64,000 nucleotides of DNA from Streptomyces beihaiensis (GCF_026274175.1 NZ_JAPHNL010000024.1:1-64000), one strand, 5' to 3'; shown: positions 50,843-62,291, counted from the stretch's first letter. Program-made: numbers and translations. Notes: generated by a model from the letters alone, not told the origin.

Positions 50843-53395
50843 TCAGGCGGAGGCCGGTTTCAGGGCCTGTTCCAGGCTCCGGGCGACCGAGGCCGCCGCC
50901 TCGTGCGGAAGCGGCTTGCCGTCTTCCCCGGTGACGTAGAACGCGTCCACGGCGTCGGCCCCCAGGGTCGAGGCGTGCGCCGAGCGCACCCGCACCCCCG
51001 CTTCGTCCAACGCCCGCCCGATCCGGTGCAGAAGGCCGGGAGCGTCGTGGGCGCGCACCTCGATCACCGTCGCCAGCCGGGACCCGGCCGCCGCGACCGT
51101 CACCCGCGGCGGCGGCGCCACCACGCCCCGACGCCGTGGATACGCCGCATCGCGCTCCGCCAGCCGCGCCGCGATGTCGAGGGAGCCGTCCAGAGCCCGC
51201 ACCAGGTCGGCGCGGAGCCGCGCGGCCTGCGGCAGCGACCCGTACTCGGCGGCGACGCGCCAGTCCAGGAGCAGCGCCGTGCCCTCCACCGCACCGGGCA
51301 GTTCGAGGGCCCGCAGTTCCGCCGTGCGCACGGTCAGCCGGTGCATGGCGAGCACCCCGGCCACCGCGGGCAGCACCCCGGGCTGGTCCGGCACCGCGAT
51401 CAGCAGCTCGACGCCGAGCGGTTCGGGCCCGGCCGCGCCGTGCGCCCCTTGCGCCCCCTGGGCCGCTTGCGCCGCTTGCGCCCCCTCCTCCCCGTCCGCT
51501 CCCACGCCCGCCGACTCCGGCCGCGCCCGCAGCGACAGCACGGGCCCGCCCGTCCGCAGCGCCTCCACGGCGAGCCGCTCCTGCTCGGCGGTCGGCTCGG
51601 CCGCGTCGGGCGTGCCGAGGTCGTCGGTGTCCCCGGAGAGCGCCGCGCCGACTCGCTGGACCAGGTCGGCGACGAGCGAGCCGCGCCAGGACGACCAGGC
51701 CGCGGGACCGGTGGCCAGCGCGTCGGCCTCCGTCAGGGCGTGCAGCAGTTCGAGCGTGCCGGCCGAACCGACCGCGTCCGCCACCGCCCGTACGGTCGCC
51801 GGGTCGTCCAGGTCGCGCCGGGTGGCGGTCTCGACGAGCAGCAGGTGGTGGCGGACGAGCGTGGCGATCACGGTGACGTCGGCGCGGTCGAAGCCGATGC
51901 GGGAGGCCACGTCCCGCGCGATGATCTCGCCCGCGACGGAGTGGTCGCCGGGCCAGCCCTTGCCGATGTCGTGGAGCAACGCGGCGACCAGGAGCAGGTC
52001 GGGGCGGTGCACATGGCGGGTCAGGCCGGCGGCGCGGACCGCCGTCTCGACGAGGTGCCGGTCGACGGTCCAGGTGTGCACGGCGTTGCGCTGCGGGCGG
52101 CAGCGTACGCGCTCCCAGTCCGGCAGGAACCGCGTGACCAGGCCCTCGGCTTCCAGGGCCTCCCACACCTCGACGGTGGGGCGGCCCGCGCCGAGCAGCG
52201 TGACCAGCTGTTCGCGCGCCTCCGCGGGCCACGGGGTGGGCAGCGGCCGCGCGGCGGCGGCCATGCGGCGCACGGCGTGCAGGGAGAGCGGAAGCCCGGC
52301 CTGGGCGGCCGCGGCGGCGGCGCGCAGCGGCAGGACGGGGTCCTTCTCGGGTTTGGCGGCGCGGGCCAGGACGACCTCGCCGTCCATCTCGACGACGCCC
52401 TCGGCCAGCGGCGAGCGCTCCACCGGTGCCTGCCTGCCTGCGCCCAGCAGAGAGCGCAGCTTCGGCCGCGCGGCGCGCGACTTGAGGACGCGGCCGACCT
52501 CGCGCCAGGTGACGTCACTGGCGTAGGACACCGTGCGGGCGGCCTCGTAGACCTGACGCAGGAGCGTGTCGGCGTCAAGGAGGCCGAGTTCGGCGGCGAC
52601 CTGGTCCTGTTCCTGGAGGGCGAGTCGGTCGGTGGCGCGACCGGTGGCCAGGTGGAGCGCGTCGCGTACGTCGAGCAGGCGACGGCGCGCGTCGGCGAGG
52701 CCCTCGCGGGGCGCGTCGGCCAGCCAGGACGCGGCGACGGCGCGCAGAGCGGTGGCGTCGCGCAGGCCGCCGCGCGCCTCCTTGAGGTCGGGTTCGAGGA
52801 GGAACTGCAGCTCGCCTTGGCGTTCGGCCCGTTCCTCGCACAGTTCGCGCAGCTCGGGCAGGCGTTTGGGCGCCTGGTTGCGCCAGTCGGCCAGGACGGC
52901 GGTGCGCAGGCCGGCGGTGAGGCCGAGGTCTCCGGCGATGTGGCGGGCGTCGAGCAGGCCGAGCTGCACCTTGAGGTCGTCGCCCGCGGTCTTGCGCGCC
53001 TGGGACGGCGTGCGCACCGAGTGGTCGAGGGCGAGGCCGAGGTCCCAGACGGGGTACCAGACGCGGTCGGCGAGCGCGGCGATCTCGTCGGCGCCCGCGC
53101 TGCCGTCGTGCAGGAGCAGCAGGTCGAGGTCGCTGCGCGGGGAGAGTTCGCCGCGCCCGTAGCCGCCGACGGCGACGAGCGAGGCGCCGGGCACGTCCTT
53201 GCCGAAGAGGCCGGCGAGCCAGTCGTCGGTCAGCTCGGCCAGGGCGGAACGGCGCGACGGCCCGGGCCGCGCCTCTCCTTGGAGGAGGCGCAGCCGGGCC
53301 GCCGCGTACCCGCCGGGCTCGGGGTTGTCGTCGTCCGTCGCTTCGGTCCGTACGTCGTTCACACGCGTCACCCGGCGGTTCCCGCTTTCGTCCAT
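50843..53395 (-). CDS. glnD: PII protein uridylyl/adenylyltransferase
   Basis: An 850-residue sensor enzyme. The nucleotidyltransferase domain has VAVGGYGRGELSPRSDLDLL near residues 72-95. The HD domain is around TWTVDRHLVETAV...VAALLHDIGKGWPGDHSVAG. Two ACT domains, GVELLIAVPDQPGVLPAVAG and VIEVRAHDAPGLLHRIGRAL, sense glutamine. In Streptomyces GlnD adenylylates GlnK at Tyr51. It ends the amtB-glnK-glnD cluster, 29 bases after glnK. The start could be 53395 or the GTG at 53362; the first is used here without strong evidence. Confidence 0.93.
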   Translation of the reverse strand: MDESGNRRVTRVNDVRTEATDDDNPEPGGYAAARLRLLQGEARPGPSRRSALAELTDDWLAGLFGKDVPGASLVAVGGYGRGELSPRSDLDLLLLHDGSAGADEIAALADRVWYPVWDLGLALDHSVRTPSQARKTAGDDLKVQLGLLDARHIAGDLGLTAGLRTAVLADWRNQAPKRLPELRELCEERAERQGELQFLLEPDLKEARGGLRDATALRAVAASWLADAPREGLADARRRLLDVRDALHLATGRATDRLALQEQDQVAAELGLLDADTLLRQVYEAARTVSYASDVTWREVGRVLKSRAARPKLRSLLGAGRQAPVERSPLAEGVVEMDGEVVLARAAKPEKDPVLPLRAAAAAAQAGLPLSLHAVRRMAAAARPLPTPWPAEAREQLVTLLGAGRPTVEVWEALEAEGLVTRFLPDWERVRCRPQRNAVHTWTVDRHLVETAVRAAGLTRHVHRPDLLLVAALLHDIGKGWPGDHSVAGEIIARDVASRIGFDRADVTVIATLVRHHLLLVETATRRDLDDPATVRAVADAVGSAGTLELLHALTEADALATGPAAWSSWRGSLVADLVQRVGAALSGDTDDLGTPDAAEPTAEQERLAVEALRTGGPVLSLRARPESAGVGADGEEGAQAAQAAQGAQGAHGAAGPEPLGVELLIAVPDQPGVLPAVAGVLAMHRLTVRTAELRALELPGAVEGTALLLDWRVAAEYGSLPQAARLRADLVRALDGSLDIAARLAERDAAYPRRRGVVAPPPRVTVAAAGSRLATVIEVRAHDAPGLLHRIGRALDEAGVRVRSAHASTLGADAVDAFYVTGEDGKPLPHEAAASVARSLEQALKPASA

Positions 53396-53424
53396 GAGGC
53401 TCGTTACGAGGTTTCGAGTCCCGG

Positions 53425-55055
<1,631 letters not shown>

Positions 55056-55434
55056 GGCCGGTGTCTCCTCGTCGTCGGAAACGGCCCGTGCGGAGGCTCA
55101 CGCTGTGGGGAGAGGGCCGACTGTGGTGAGGAGACTGACGCAGGCCCGTTTCGCGGGGCGCGCCGGAATGTTGCGGGCGGATGACGAAGGCGGCCGCCGC
55201 GTTACCACTGGGTGAAACGCCGGATCGCCGGTGGGGCGATCGTTATCGTGGCGCAACGTCGCCCGGGGCCGCCCGGGGAAAGGAACCGGCCGCGGCCGCC
55301 CGCCTCCGCTGACCTGGCGTGGGAGAGCCGAGTCGGACAGTCTCGGGGGCGGCGGGCCGCGGCCGGGGTACGGGGCCGTGCCGGAGCGGGTGTGCCTGAG
55401 TGCGGGCGCGCCCGGGTGCGGGGCGTGCCCGGGG
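55056..55434 (-). promoter_or_regulatory. amtB upstream region with possible GlnR-type site
   Basis: 379 bp without a gene between nsdA and amtB. Contains GTTACCACTGGGTGAAAC at 55200-55217, which has GTTAC and GAAAC half-sites as in GlnR boxes but a spacing of eight instead of the usual six, so it is only a candidate. The rest is GC-rich without other features. Confidence 0.35.
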
Positions 55435-56919
55435 TCAGACCGCCGCTTCGGCGGTCTCGGGCAGCTGGACGGCGAGCTGCTCGGCGAGCTGGTTGACGGC
55501 GGGGACGTCCCCGAAGTCCCGCACGGCGGTGTCGACCGTCTTGCGGATGCGGGTGTTGACCCGCTCGGAGCGCACCTTGCGGGCGATGCCCAGGGCCTTC
55601 TCGGCGAGGACCGTGGACTGTTCGGGCTCCTTCTGCAACAGGTGCACGGTGGCCATGCCGATCAGATTGAGCGCGTACGAACGCTGGTGCTCGGCGTCCT
55701 TGCCGAACAGGTCGACCGCGCGCTGCATCAGCGGCTGTGCCATGGACGCGTACGCGGGGCTGCGCCCGGCCACGTAGGCGAGGTCACGGAAGGAGTGGCT
55801 GTTCTCGCCGTGCAGCTCGGCCTCGGAGAAGAAGCGGATCCAGTCGGGCTCCGGCTCGTCCCAGTCGTCGGCGTCGCAGAAGGTGTCTTCGGCCATCCGC
55901 ACCGCGCGCTTGCACTTGCCGGGCTGCCCCATGTTGGCGTACGCGCGCGCTTCCATCGCATACAGCATGGCCTGGGTGCGCGGGCTCGCGCAGTCGCGGC
56001 TGCCGTACTGGCCGAGGTGGATGAGTTCCAGGGCGTCCTCGGGGCGGCCGAGGTGGATCATCTGGCGGCTCATGCTACTCAGGACGTACGAGCCGAGGGA
56101 GCGGTCGCCCGCCTCCTTGGCGGCGTGCAGCGCGAGCACGAAGTACTTCTGCGCGGTGGGCTGCAGCCCCACGTCGTAGCTCATCCAGCCGGCGAGTTCG
56201 GCGAGTTCGGCCGCGACCTTGAACAGGCGCTTGGTGGTGGCCTCCGGCTGCGGTTCCTGGAGCAGGTCGGTCACCTCGTGGAGCTGCCCGACGACCGCCT
56301 TGCGGCGCAGGCCGCCGCCGCACTGGGCGTCCCACTGGCGGAACATGACGGTGGTGGACTCCAGGAGGTCCAGCTCGGGCTTGGAGAGCCGGTTGCCGCG
56401 GCGCGCGCCGCTGTCCGCGTCGGCGGCGGGCCTGGACGGGGCGCTGCCGGGGGCGGGCACGAGCCAGCGCTGCATGGGCTCGATGAGGGAGGGGCCCGCG
56501 GCGAGGGCGAGGGAGCTGCCGAGGAAGCCGCGCCGCGCGAGCATCAGGTCGCTGCGGGAGAACTCACCGATGAGCGCGACGGTCTGCGGCCCGGTCCACG
56601 GCAGGTCGACCCCGGAGACGGAGGGCGCCTGGTGCGCGGCCCTGAGACCGAGGTCCTCGACGGCGACGACACAGCCGAAGCGCTCGGAGAAGAGCTCGCT
56701 GAGGATTCTCGGGATCGGCTCGCGCGGGTTCTCGCCGTCGAGCCAGCGCCGCACCCTCGATGTGTCGGTCGACACGTGATTGGCACCCAACTGCCGGGCC
56801 CGCCGGTTCACTTGCCGTGCCAGCTCGCCCTTGGACCAGCCGCTGCGCACGAACCACGAACCGAGCAGTTCGTTCGGACGCTTCTCAGCGTTCGTCACGC
56901 TGCCGTCGCTGCCGCCCAC
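55435..56919 (-). CDS. nsdA: NsdA-type developmental regulator (TPR-like)
   Basis: A 494-residue protein. The N-terminal 75 residues are a DNA-binding-like region (WFVRSGWSKGELARQVNRRA, RVRRWLDGENPREPIPRILS). The central part has a hydrophobic TAT-like stretch (RRGFLGSSLALAAGPSL), and the C-terminal ~250 residues are tetratricopeptide-like helices. In S. coelicolor NsdA represses sporulation and antibiotic production and lies next to amtB, as here. The GTG at 56919 is used; a GTG at 56898 is an alternative. Confidence 0.9.
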   Translation of the reverse strand: MGGSDGSVTNAEKRPNELLGSWFVRSGWSKGELARQVNRRARQLGANHVSTDTSRVRRWLDGENPREPIPRILSELFSERFGCVVAVEDLGLRAAHQAPSVSGVDLPWTGPQTVALIGEFSRSDLMLARRGFLGSSLALAAGPSLIEPMQRWLVPAPGSAPSRPAADADSGARRGNRLSKPELDLLESTTVMFRQWDAQCGGGLRRKAVVGQLHEVTDLLQEPQPEATTKRLFKVAAELAELAGWMSYDVGLQPTAQKYFVLALHAAKEAGDRSLGSYVLSSMSRQMIHLGRPEDALELIHLGQYGSRDCASPRTQAMLYAMEARAYANMGQPGKCKRAVRMAEDTFCDADDWDEPEPDWIRFFSEAELHGENSHSFRDLAYVAGRSPAYASMAQPLMQRAVDLFGKDAEHQRSYALNLIGMATVHLLQKEPEQSTVLAEKALGIARKVRSERVNTRIRKTVDTAVRDFGDVPAVNQLAEQLAVQLPETAEAAV

Positions 56920-57381
56920 TGGAACGCCCCCATCCCTGAAGCCATCTGATGACGCTCATCGTCAAGTCCTGTTCGGCACTCTTGCCTAGAGACCCACCAG
57001 GATGCCGTCAACAACCGTCTCCCGTCCGGCAGTTGCCACTCGTCGAACAGAGTACCGAGTTGCCTCCGGCATACCCATGAGTGCACCTACCCGCCGGGTT
57101 CGTGTACTGAAAGTAATCCTACGATCACCCCTCCGGCGAGCGAGAACGCGGAAACGCCACCATTCGCCACCCCTTCGAATGAACTCGGGAACGGCCGCAC
57201 ACGATTCACTTGACATAGGACAGCCGGAAGTGGGTGGAACGTGGTGCATGCGGGGCGCGCGAATCGGAGCGCACCACCCCGGTTGCACCACTGCGCCGCC
57301 TCGACCAGGACGGCGGGGACACCGGGTCACGATCCGCATCCGGCACGTAACCACCGGCGCGCAGGACCCGTTGGAGGGGGC
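56920..57381. promoter_or_regulatory. Divergent intergenic region nsdA / Prim-Pol gene
   Basis: 462 bp with no gene, lower in GC than its surroundings around 57090-57220. Expected to hold the nsdA and prim-pol promoters. No clear promoter pair or operator was identified. Confidence 0.4.
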
Positions 57382-58053
57382 ATGGGCTTCACGATCGGCG
57401 GCATCCGCGAGATGCGCTCCGGCTCACGTCGCCGGAGCCGGGCGGCATCAGGCCGCGACTCGGACCGCACCACGGTGGCGGAGTTCACCGGCCTGTGGGG
57501 CTGGGACGTGGTGCCCGGCGCGCGCGCCGTGGGCGGCTCCTGCTCCTGCGGACGAGCCGACTGCCCGTCCCCCGGTGCCCATCCGCTCGACCCGGACGCG
57601 CTCGTACCGGCCGGGGCCACGCTCGACGACGTGACACGGGCGTGGGGGCGGTTCCCCGGTGCGGCGGTGCTGCTCGCGGTCGGCCGCGCGTTCGACGTCA
57701 TCGAGGTGCCGGAGGCGGCGGGCCGGCGCGCGCTGGTCCGCCTGGAACGGATGGGTGTTCCCCTCGGCCCGGTGATCGCCACCCCCCAGGGGCGCGCGCA
57801 CTTCTTCGTGGCTCCGGGAGCGGCGGCGGAACTGCCCACCCTGCTCTACCGGATGGGCTGGGACGACGCGGCCCTCGACCTGCACGCGCTGGGCCCCGGC
57901 GACCACGTCACGGCCCCGCCCTCCGACCGCGGCGGCGAGGGCCCGGCGACGTGGCTGCGCCCTCCGTCCCTGGACACGGCGACCCAGCCGCCGCAGGCGC
58001 GCCTGCTGCTGGGGACGCTGGCGTACGTGGCGCACAGGTCGGGCTGCGCCTGA
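57382..58053 (+). CDS. Bifunctional DNA primase/polymerase (Prim-Pol) domain protein
   Basis: A 223-residue protein with the archaeo-eukaryotic primase-like Prim-Pol pattern: FTGLWGWDVVPGARAVGGSC, CSCGRADCPSPGAHPL (zinc knuckle Cys), RAFDVIEVPEAAG and ATPQGRAHFFVAP. The second acidic position of the usual FDVID motif is Glu instead of Asp. No helicase domain is fused. The start ATG has GGAGGGGG upstream. In Streptomyces it sits between nsdA and ftsY; its chromosomal function is unknown. Confidence 0.75.
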   Translation: MGFTIGGIREMRSGSRRRSRAASGRDSDRTTVAEFTGLWGWDVVPGARAVGGSCSCGRADCPSPGAHPLDPDALVPAGATLDDVTRAWGRFPGAAVLLAVGRAFDVIEVPEAAGRRALVRLERMGVPLGPVIATPQGRAHFFVAPGAAAELPTLLYRMGWDDAALDLHALGPGDHVTAPPSDRGGEGPATWLRPPSLDTATQPPQARLLLGTLAYVAHRSGCA

Positions 58054-58222
58054 GGACGGCTCACCGAAGGGGCGCGGGGCCGCGTCGACGAGCGGCTCCG
58101 CCGCGGGGGCGCGCCACGCCACGACGGCGGCACAGTCCCCCACGAGAGGAAGCCCCGACGGCGAACGGCGAGCCAGGGACGAGGGAGGCCCCGCGCCCCC
58201 GGCAGGATCCGCCGGACAGGCC

Positions 58223-59443
58223 CTAGTCGCCGATGAGCGCGTCGACGAACACCTCGGGCTCGAACGGCGCGAGGTCGTCCGCCCCTTCGCCGAGCCCGAC
58301 GAGCTTGACCGGCACACCGAGCTCCCGCTGCACGGCCACCACGATGCCGCCCTTGGCGGTCCCGTCGAGCTTGGTCAGCACGATGCCGGTGATGTCGACG
58401 ACCTCGGCGAAGACACGGGCCTGCACAAGGCCGTTCTGGCCGGTCGTCGCGTCGAGGACGAGCAGCACCTCGTCGAGCGGCGCGTGCTTCTCCACGACCC
58501 GCTTGACCTTGCCCAGCTCGTCCATGAGCCCGGTCTTCGTGTGCAGGCGCCCGGCCGTGTCGATGAGCACGACGTCGGCGCCGATCTCGGCGCCTTCCTT
58601 GACCGCGTCGAAGGCGATGGAGGCGGGGTCGCCGCCCTCGGGCCCGCGCACCGTACGCGCGCCGACCCGCTCGCCCCACGTCTGCAACTGGTCGGCCGCG
58701 GCGGCGCGGAACGTGTCGGCGGCGCCGAGCAGCACGTTCTTGCCGTCGGCGACCAGGACGCGCGCCAGCTTGCCGGTGGTGGTGGTCTTGCCGGTGCCGT
58801 TGACGCCGACGACCATCACGATGCCCGGGGTGTCGAGCGGCGACTCCGTGTTCACGGTCCGGTCGAACTCGGGGACGACGAGCGTGAGCAGCTCCTCGCG
58901 CAGCAGGGCGCGCAGCTCGTCCGGGGTGCGGGTGCCGAGCACCTTGACGCGCTCGCGCAGCCGCTCGACCAGCTCCTGGGTGGGCTGCACGCCGACGTCG
59001 GCGGTGAGCAGGATGTCCTCGATCTCCTCCCAGGTGTCCTCGTCGAGGTGCTCACGGGACAGAAGGGAGAGCAGGCCCTTGCCGAGTGCGTTCTGCGAAC
59101 GCGACAGGCGGGAGCGGAGCCGGACCATGCGGCCCGCGGTGGGCGCGGGGACCTCGACCTCGGGGGCGGCCGGTGCGGCCGGGGCGGGCGGCGCCTCCTC
59201 GACCTCTTCGACGGCCTCCTCGGTGACCGGGAGGTCGACCTCCTCGATCGTGCGCCGCGCCTCGTCGCGCGGCGTCTCGGCCTCTTCACCGACGTGCGGC
59301 TCGGCAGGCGGGGCGGCGGTGATGTCCGGCGTCGAGGGGGGCGGCGGGGGCAGCTGCTTCTTCCTGCGGCTTCCGACCACCAGCCCGCCGAGCGCGCCGA
59401 TGACGACCACGGCGATGACTACAGCAAGGATCACGATTTCCAT
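58223..59443 (-). CDS. ftsY: Signal recognition particle receptor FtsY
   Basis: A 406-residue SRP-receptor GTPase. It starts with a hydrophobic segment (MEIVILAVVIAVVVIGALGG), then an acidic Glu/Pro/Ala stretch to about residue 100, and the NG domain: VVGVNGTGKTTTTGKLARVL, VLIDTAGRLHTKTG, LTKLDGTAKGGIVVAVQREL. The membrane segment at the N-terminus is usual in actinobacteria. Start MEIVILAV at 59443; an open frame to 59515 adds no homology. Partner of Ffh encoded 8 kb away. Confidence 0.95.
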   Translation of the reverse strand: MEIVILAVVIAVVVIGALGGLVVGSRRKKQLPPPPPSTPDITAAPPAEPHVGEEAETPRDEARRTIEEVDLPVTEEAVEEVEEAPPAPAAPAAPEVEVPAPTAGRMVRLRSRLSRSQNALGKGLLSLLSREHLDEDTWEEIEDILLTADVGVQPTQELVERLRERVKVLGTRTPDELRALLREELLTLVVPEFDRTVNTESPLDTPGIVMVVGVNGTGKTTTTGKLARVLVADGKNVLLGAADTFRAAAADQLQTWGERVGARTVRGPEGGDPASIAFDAVKEGAEIGADVVLIDTAGRLHTKTGLMDELGKVKRVVEKHAPLDEVLLVLDATTGQNGLVQARVFAEVVDITGIVLTKLDGTAKGGIVVAVQRELGVPVKLVGLGEGADDLAPFEPEVFVDALIGD

Positions 59444-59712
59444 AACTCGTCCAGTATCAGTCATCGCCCTCCCGTGACACCGTCCTCGTAGCTTCACCCA
59501 AAGAACAAAAGCCACTAGTGGGATGGACTCGGACTAAAGTACGATGGAAGAGGAGACGTCAACGCGCGTAGAGTCCGACGCGATCGAACAAGGCGCGACC
59601 GAACTCGATCGAAGCAGTCCCCACGAGGGCCTCGAAGGGCCCGTCACCCCTACCCCCACCGGCTCCCCTGTCCCCCACGAGCGAGCCAGCGAGAGGCACG
59701 GAACCCCACCGC

Positions 59713-61182
59713 ATGAGCAAGACCGCCGCATCAGAAGGCGCGCTGGAAACGCGCGGCATCGAGCCCGTTCCCGAGTCCGAGCGCACCGCCAAGACCCGCG
59801 AGCTGTTCCCCACGTGGGTCGCCGCCAACATCTCTGTGCTGTTGCTCACGATGGGCGCGAGCCTCGTCGTGGCGTACAAGCTGAACTTCTGGCAGGCCAT
59901 CGCCGTCGCCGTCGCGGCGCCCGTCGTGTCGTACGGCCTGGTCGGCCTCATCGGCATCTCGGGCAAGCGCGGCGGCGCCCCCGGCATGGCGCTGTCCCGC
60001 GCGGTCTTCGGCCAGCGCGGCAACCTGCTGCCCGGCTCCCTGATCTGGATCGCCCGCTGGGGCTGGGAGACGATCAACGCGGTGACCGGCGCGTACGCCG
60101 TGCTGACCATCCTGGACATCCTGTTCGGCATCCAGCAGAACAACGTCCTGGTCATCGTCACCCTGCTGCTGTTCGTCCTCTCGACGTTCGCGATCTCCGG
60201 CCTGGGCATCAACGCCGTACAGAAGTGCAGCAAGTACGCGACGTACCTCTTCGGCGCCTTCTCGGTCCTGGTCCTGGCCTACCTGGTCGTCAACACCGAC
60301 TGGTCCGCCGTCTTCCACCGCCCCGCCGGTCAGACCTCCCTGATGGTCGCGGGCATCGGCATGATCGCCGCCGGTGGTGTCAGCTGGATTCCGACCTCGC
60401 CGGACTTCACCCGCTACCTGCCGCGCACCGCCTCGTCCAAGGCGATCGTGGGCAACTCGATCGGCGGCGCGGGCATCGTCGTACTGCCGATGGTCCTGAT
60501 GGGCGCGGTCATGGCGGTCTCCACGCCGGACCTCGCCAAGGCGCAGGACCCGGTCTCGTTCCTCGGCGAGATCCTGCCGATGTGGATCGCGGTGCCGTAC
60601 CTGCTGATCGCCCTGATCGGCATGCTGCTGATCAACGCCATGTCGATGTACTCGGCCGGTTTCACCGCCCAGACCCTGGGCTTCAAGGTCCCGCGCCACT
60701 GGGCCGTCTCCATCAACGCGCTGATCTCGCTGGTCTTCGGCGCGATCCTGATGCTGGTCGCGACGAGCTTCATGGGTTCGTTCATCGCGTTCCTGTCGCT
60801 GCTCGCGGTCGCCTTCTCCGCGTGGGTCGGCGTCTTCGGCGCGGACATGTTCAAGCGCAAGCACTACGACGCCGCGGCCCTGGTCGACACCACCCGCACC
60901 AGCGCCTACTGGTACAAGGGCGGCTTCTCCCCGGCCGCCGTCGCCGCGTGGGCGATCGGCCTGGTCACGGGTCTGCTGTTCACGTCGTCCGACTGGTTCA
61001 CGGGGCCGCTGGCCACCGGCAACTTCGTGGGCCGGTACGGCCTCGGCTGGGTCGTGACGATCATCGTCTCCGGCCTGCTCTACCTGGTGCTGCCCAAGCC
61101 CGCGGACACCACCACGCCGCAGGCGGACACCGAGCACACCGCCGAGGCGGCGCCCGGAAAGCCCGAGCCCATAGCAATCTGA
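59713..61182 (+). CDS. NCS1-family purine/cytosine permease
   Basis: A 489-residue transporter with about 12 hydrophobic helices. It begins with a hydrophilic segment ending KTRELFPTWVAANISVLLLT, then WGWETINAVTGAYAVLTIL, GIGMIAAGGVSWIPTSPDFT and RYLPRTAS, features of the CodB-like purine-cytosine permeases that carry nucleobases or related compounds with cations. Substrate cannot be told. It diverges from ftsY. A TACGAT box at 59540 may belong to its promoter. A strong hairpin follows the stop. Confidence 0.85.
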   Translation: MSKTAASEGALETRGIEPVPESERTAKTRELFPTWVAANISVLLLTMGASLVVAYKLNFWQAIAVAVAAPVVSYGLVGLIGISGKRGGAPGMALSRAVFGQRGNLLPGSLIWIARWGWETINAVTGAYAVLTILDILFGIQQNNVLVIVTLLLFVLSTFAISGLGINAVQKCSKYATYLFGAFSVLVLAYLVVNTDWSAVFHRPAGQTSLMVAGIGMIAAGGVSWIPTSPDFTRYLPRTASSKAIVGNSIGGAGIVVLPMVLMGAVMAVSTPDLAKAQDPVSFLGEILPMWIAVPYLLIALIGMLLINAMSMYSAGFTAQTLGFKVPRHWAVSINALISLVFGAILMLVATSFMGSFIAFLSLLAVAFSAWVGVFGADMFKRKHYDAAALVDTTRTSAYWYKGGFSPAAVAAWAIGLVTGLLFTSSDWFTGPLATGNFVGRYGLGWVVTIIVSGLLYLVLPKPADTTTPQADTEHTAEAAPGKPEPIAI

Positions 61183-61198
61183 CTTCACGTCAGCTACG

Positions 61199-61232
61199 GT
61201 CCCCCTCCACGAGACGCCTCGCGGAGGGGGAC
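61199..61232 (+). terminator. Hairpin covering the ribosome site of the LLM-class flavoprotein gene
   Basis: GTCCCCCTCC pairs with GGAGGGGGAC, loop about 14 bases including CGAG/CCTCG, followed by TTTCC and then ATG at 61238. It can end transcription from the permease gene. It also buries the only purine-rich ribosome site for the next gene. Confidence 0.8.
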
Positions 61233-61237
61233 TTTCC

Positions 61238-62218
61238 ATGTCCGGCACGCCCGTGTCCGTCGTGCGGTTCAACCTGGTCGACCCGGCCGGCACTCCCGCG
61301 TCGCTGAGCGAGCGCTACCGGGCGGCCGTCAGCATGGCGGCGTACGCCGATCAGCAGGGTGTGGCCACCGTGCAGACCGAGGAGCACCACGGCGTCGCGA
61401 ACAACTGGCTGCCCTCGCCGTTCACATTCGCCGGTGCGGTCCTCGGCGCCACCCGGAACATCGCGGTCACCGTCTCCGCGATCATCGGCCCGCTGCACGA
61501 TCCGCTGCGCCTGGCGGAGGACATCGCCGTACTGGACCTGATCGGCGGCGGGCGCCTGGTGACGGTGGCCGGAATCGGCTACCGGCCCGAGGAGTACGCG
61601 CAGTTCGACGTGGAGTGGGCGCGGCGCGGCAAGCTCCAGGACGAGCTGATCGAGACGCTGCTGAGGGCGTGGACCGGCGAGGAGTTCACGTTCCGCGGGC
61701 GCCGGGTCCGGGTCACCCCGAGGCCGTTCACGCAGCCACATCCGCTGCTGCTCGTGGGCGGTTCGTCGCGGGCGGCGGCGCGGCGGGCGGCGCGGTTCGG
61801 CCTTCCCTTCTTCCCGAGCGCCCATCTGCCGGAGTTGGAGACGTACTACAAGGAGCGCCTGGTCGAGTACGGCACCGAGGGCTGGACCATGATGCCCGCC
61901 GAGTCCACTCCCCTGCTCCACATCAGCGAGGCCCCGGACCGCACCTGGGCCGAGCACGGCACGCACTTCCTGCACGAGGCCCGCACGTACGCCTCCTGGC
62001 AGTCCGGCCGGATCCGCTCGGCGGTGAAGTCGGCGGCGACGTCGGTGGAGCAGCTGCGCGCCGAGGGGGTCTACCGCGTGCTCACGCCCGACCAGTGCCT
62101 GGAGCAGGGCCTCGACAACCTGGTGCTGCATCCACTGGCGGGCGGTATGCCGGTCGACGAGGGCTGGCGCAGTCTGCGCCTGTTCTGCGAGAACGTACTG
62201 CCCCGGCTCACGGGATGA
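61238..62218 (+). CDS. LLM-class flavin-dependent oxidoreductase (luciferase-like)
   Basis: A 326-residue TIM-barrel monooxygenase family protein: VQTEEHHGVANNWLPSPFTF, DPLRLAEDIAVLDLIGGGRL, GIGYRPEEYAQFDVEWARRG and LLLVGGSSRAAARRAARFGL. These match F420- or FMN-using LLM enzymes, common in actinobacteria. Substrate unknown. Its ATG follows the hairpin whose 3' arm contains the GGAGGGGG ribosome site, so translation may need melting of that stem. Convergent with glcP. Confidence 0.85.
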   Translation: MSGTPVSVVRFNLVDPAGTPASLSERYRAAVSMAAYADQQGVATVQTEEHHGVANNWLPSPFTFAGAVLGATRNIAVTVSAIIGPLHDPLRLAEDIAVLDLIGGGRLVTVAGIGYRPEEYAQFDVEWARRGKLQDELIETLLRAWTGEEFTFRGRRVRVTPRPFTQPHPLLLVGGSSRAAARRAARFGLPFFPSAHLPELETYYKERLVEYGTEGWTMMPAESTPLLHISEAPDRTWAEHGTHFLHEARTYASWQSGRIRSAVKSAATSVEQLRAEGVYRVLTPDQCLEQGLDNLVLHPLAGGMPVDEGWRSLRLFCENVLPRLTG

Positions 62219-62268
62219 GCCGGGGCAGTGACGTCGACGGGGAGATGGCAGCGGGGACTTGAGTTCCA

Positions 62269-62291
62269 CCTCCCCGGGTTCTTCGGGGAGG
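62269..62291. terminator. Bidirectional hairpin between the LLM gene and glcP
   Basis: CCTCCCC and GGGGAGG enclose a nine-base loop in the 79-bp convergent gap. Likely shared terminator. Confidence 0.6.
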
